A stretch of DNA of 6,221 nt from the NCBI GenBank assembly GCA_035529735.1, contig DATKWE010000129.1:1-6221 (forward strand), read 5' to 3'. The translations under genes and the position numbers were made by a program. The notes beneath the pieces were generated by a model. It had not been told where the DNA came from. It searched no databases and was given only the letters and a program-made list of their open reading frames with translations. Each line of letters opens with the position of its first letter. Position 1 is the stretch's first letter. The stretch comes from JAAXQD01 sp035529735. GTDB taxonomy: Bacteria > Desulfobacterota > Desulfobacteria > Desulfobacterales > UBA11574. This document shows, piece after piece, positions 4,448 through 6,221 of the stretch.

Positions 4448-4512
4448 TAAGGATCAAAAGCAGACCCGATTCCTTTCTTCTCCAGAAAGTTCCAGGGCTC
4501 TCATGGATTATC

Positions 4513-4533
4513 GATAGGTATCCTTACCCTATC
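4513..4533. other. Bulged hairpin between the Dph6-like and agmatinase genes
   Basis: GATAGG-TA (4513-4520) pairs with TA-C-CCTATC (4525-4533) with one bulged C and a short loop. It is followed by AAAAATT rather than a T-run, so as a + strand terminator it is poor. It may be a leader structure of the agmatinase gene. Confidence 0.3.
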
Positions 4534-4580
4534 AAAAATTGAAAAGAAGAAAATTTACGACCAGACATAGGGGGCGTTAT

Positions 4581-5564
4581 ATGATTGACAAAAGTAAAGA
4601 ATATTCATACACGGGGATTCCAACCTTTTTCAAATCGGACTATGGCACCCTAGAGCAACTTCGCGATTACCAAATCGGTGTTTTCGGCGTTCCGATGGAT
4701 ACCGGGACTTCCAATCGGTTTGGCGCACGATTGGGACCGTCTGCCATCCGGAAGGCATCTACCTGGTTCAATCCGAGCACCTCTTTCAAGCGAGGAACCG
4801 TGATCGATTTGTACCAACGCCAAAAAGCGATTGACCTCAATTATCCTGAAATTCTTGATCTGGGTGATGTCACCATCTTCCCGACCAATTATCCCAAGAC
4901 CCTTGAAGCAATTGAAACGTTCAGCTATGAAGTCGCCAAACGGGCATTTCCCGTTATCCTTGGCGGCGATCATTCTCTGACCTACCCGGTTGTGAAAGGG
5001 CTGGTGAAAGGCTTGCAGGAAAAAGAGCCGTCCATCACGCCAGGAATTATTCATTTCGACAGCCATCCTGATATTTGGGGATCCTATATTACCCTTGATG
5101 ATGTCTGGCATGGTTCACCATTTCGCAACCTGCTTGACGATGGCATAATCCAGGGAAAACATCTCGTCATGATTGGCGACCGGTCATTACTTTCGATTGA
5201 TGAATATGCCTATATCCAGGCGCATAATATTTCCTTATACTCGATCAGTGATATCTGGGAACGGGGAATCATGGCGGTTCTTGAAGAGGCCACTCAATAT
5301 TTACGCGAGCAGACCGATGGCGTGTATATTTCCATCGATATCGATGTCTTTGATCCGTGTTATGCCCCTGGAACCGGCACTCCCGAACCCGGTGGACTGA
5401 GTCCGAGAGAGATGATCCAGGCAATCAATATTATCTGTGAAACAACTCGTTTGATTGGCATCGATGTTGTGGAAGTTGCCCCAAATTATGATCTTTCAGA
5501 GAGCACTCAAAATTTGGCGGCATTTCTTCTGGATAGATTTTTCCTCCTGTATAAGGACTTTTGA
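4581..5564 (+). CDS. speB: Agmatinase-family ureohydrolase
   Basis: The 327-aa protein belongs to the arginase/agmatinase/formiminoglutamase fold, which uses a two-manganese centre to hydrolyse a guanidino group, releasing urea. All six metal ligands are visible: H131 in GGDHS, D160, H162 and D164 in DSHPD, and D253 and D255 in SIDIDVFDP. E269 in GTGTPEPGG, needed for catalysis, is present. HGSPFR (177-182) resembles the HGTPFR substrate loop of agmatinases, which favours agmatine (giving putrescine and urea) over arginine. Guanidinobutyrate or another guanidino acid remains possible, because the N-terminal part (extended TGIPTFFKSD segment, DTGTSNRFGARLGPSAIR) is shared by these subgroups. 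The ATG at 4581 is preferred over an upstream TTG at 4539 because AGGGGG (4569-4574) lies six bases before it and the extension is basic and unconserved. It is cytosolic. The stop is followed within 20 bases by the rRNA methyltransferase frame, which suggests co-transcription. Confidence 0.88.
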   Translation: MIDKSKEYSYTGIPTFFKSDYGTLEQLRDYQIGVFGVPMDTGTSNRFGARLGPSAIRKASTWFNPSTSFKRGTVIDLYQRQKAIDLNYPEILDLGDVTIFPTNYPKTLEAIETFSYEVAKRAFPVILGGDHSLTYPVVKGLVKGLQEKEPSITPGIIHFDSHPDIWGSYITLDDVWHGSPFRNLLDDGIIQGKHLVMIGDRSLLSIDEYAYIQAHNISLYSISDIWERGIMAVLEEATQYLREQTDGVYISIDIDVFDPCYAPGTGTPEPGGLSPREMIQAINIICETTRLIGIDVVEVAPNYDLSESTQNLAAFLLDRFFLLYKDF

Positions 5565-5579
5565 TGCGTCGGCGTTGCC

Positions 5580-6221
5580 ATGAGAGAAAAGAGTATAAGA
5601 AAGATGTCCCCTATGATTATTAGAAGAAAAAGGCGGAAAGCGGCGGTATATCAGTATCAGAAGGATGGCCGTTATTTTGCTCAGATCGCCGACAGCTTAA
5701 AAGAAGCCGGCGCGGAGGAACTGGCTGAACTCGGCGCCGAAGATGTCAGCCCGGAATTCAGCGGAATTCATTTCAGGGCGGACACATCAACCCTGTATCG
5801 AATTAATTATCTGACCCGACTTCTTTCACGATGCCTTGCGCCGTTAATATCATACGCTTGCCCCGATACCGATACGCTGTATCAGAAGGCCAAACAGATC
5901 CGGTGGGAAGATTTTTTTGCAAAAGGCGATACCTTTGCCGTATCGGGAAATGTTTCCGACAGTGCGATTTCGCATTCAAAGTACGCTGCCCTCCGCCTTA
6001 AAGATGCCGTTGCCGACTATTTCAAAGAAAAAACCGGTCAGCGTCCGGATGTGTCGGTCAGGAATCCGGATATCCTGCTAAACCTTCATATCCGGCACGA
6101 TAAGGCAGTAATAAGCCTCGACACTTCAGGCGGCGCGCTTCACCGGAGAGGATACAGAGAGGAGACCGTTTCGGCGCCGATGCAGGAAACCGTTGCCGCC
6201 GCGATCGTCCGATTCAGCGAA
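5580..6221 (+). CDS. rlmL: RlmL-type 23S rRNA guanine-N2 methyltransferase, N-terminal part (cut by window end)
   Basis: The frame is open from ATG 5580 to the last base (214 codons) with no stop, so the gene is partial at its 3' end. After a short basic leader it reads GRYFAQIADSLKEAGAEEL and then FSGIHFRADTSTLYRINYL, typical of the ferredoxin-like domain of RlmL/YpsC-type enzymes. A THUMP domain follows, with VSVRNPDILLNLHI and then ISLDTSGGALHRRGYREET, the family signature before APMQETVAAAI, where the methyltransferase domain starts. THUMP binds RNA; the missing C-terminal Rossmann domain carries the SAM site and the N/DPPY-type motif. E. coli RlmL methylates G2445 of 23S rRNA; a YpsC-like role is also possible. 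Start choice is uncertain: in-frame ATGs at 5604 and 5613 are alternatives, and none has a strong ribosome site. The gene starts 16 bases after the agmatinase stop. Confidence 0.87.
   Translation, partial: MREKSIRKMSPMIIRRKRRKAAVYQYQKDGRYFAQIADSLKEAGAEELAELGAEDVSPEFSGIHFRADTSTLYRINYLTRLLSRCLAPLISYACPDTDTLYQKAKQIRWEDFFAKGDTFAVSGNVSDSAISHSKYAALRLKDAVADYFKEKTGQRPDVSVRNPDILLNLHIRHDKAVISLDTSGGALHRRGYREETVSAPMQETVAAAIVRFSE

Overview
This window carries four ordinary complete genes, one ordinary gene cut by the right edge, and two genes that standard gene callers would break because they use in-frame UGA as selenocysteine (Sec). All genes are on the + strand. The organism is probably an anaerobic selenoprotein-using bacterium, most likely a Desulfobacterota (Deltaproteobacteria) member. 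This inference rests on an AhpD-like CxxU selenoprotein, an Isf-type cysteine motif in a flavoprotein, a group II intron end, and a decayed S23 four-helix-bundle element of a kind I associate with those genomes. The phylum call is moderate to weak.

Left part (1-711): the 3' end of a group II intron (domains V and VI, ending near base 137) abuts a small AhpD/carboxymuconolactone-decarboxylase-like gene (173-442). Its redox motif reads Cys-Tyr-Pro-UGA, with a compact SECIS-like hairpin just downstream. A structured spacer follows, holding a possible relic of a NifU-like reading frame and a near-consensus sigma-70 promoter.

Middle (712-2773): a flavodoxin-fold reductase with a CX2CX2CX7C cluster (712-1311) and an aldo/keto reductase (1441-2295). 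Next come 478 bases without an intact gene, holding possible insertion-sequence end repeats, an inverted-repeat-bounded remnant of an S23 gene and a perfect 10-bp hairpin.

Core (2774-3538): a MerB-like organomercurial/organometal lyase reading frame interrupted by exactly two UGA codons. They fall at the positions of the two catalytic cysteines of MerB (Cys96 and Cys159). Each UGA is followed at the right distance by a stem-loop; the second has a 7-bp stem and a GGUC loop like the E. coli fdhF SECIS. The best reading is a lyase with two selenocysteines in its active site. This is the most remarkable object in the window.

Right part (3539-6221): a Dph6-like ATP-pyrophosphatase-fold protein (3740-4447), an agmatinase-family ureohydrolase (4581-5564) and the N-terminal part of an RlmL-type THUMP rRNA methyltransferase, which runs off the window.

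Taken together, the left and middle genes look like an accessory redox/detoxification stretch (selenol peroxidase-like protein, flavoprotein, aldo/keto reductase, organometal lyase) marked by mobile-element debris, joined on the right to housekeeping-type genes. Co-function of the accessory genes is inferred from proximity only.
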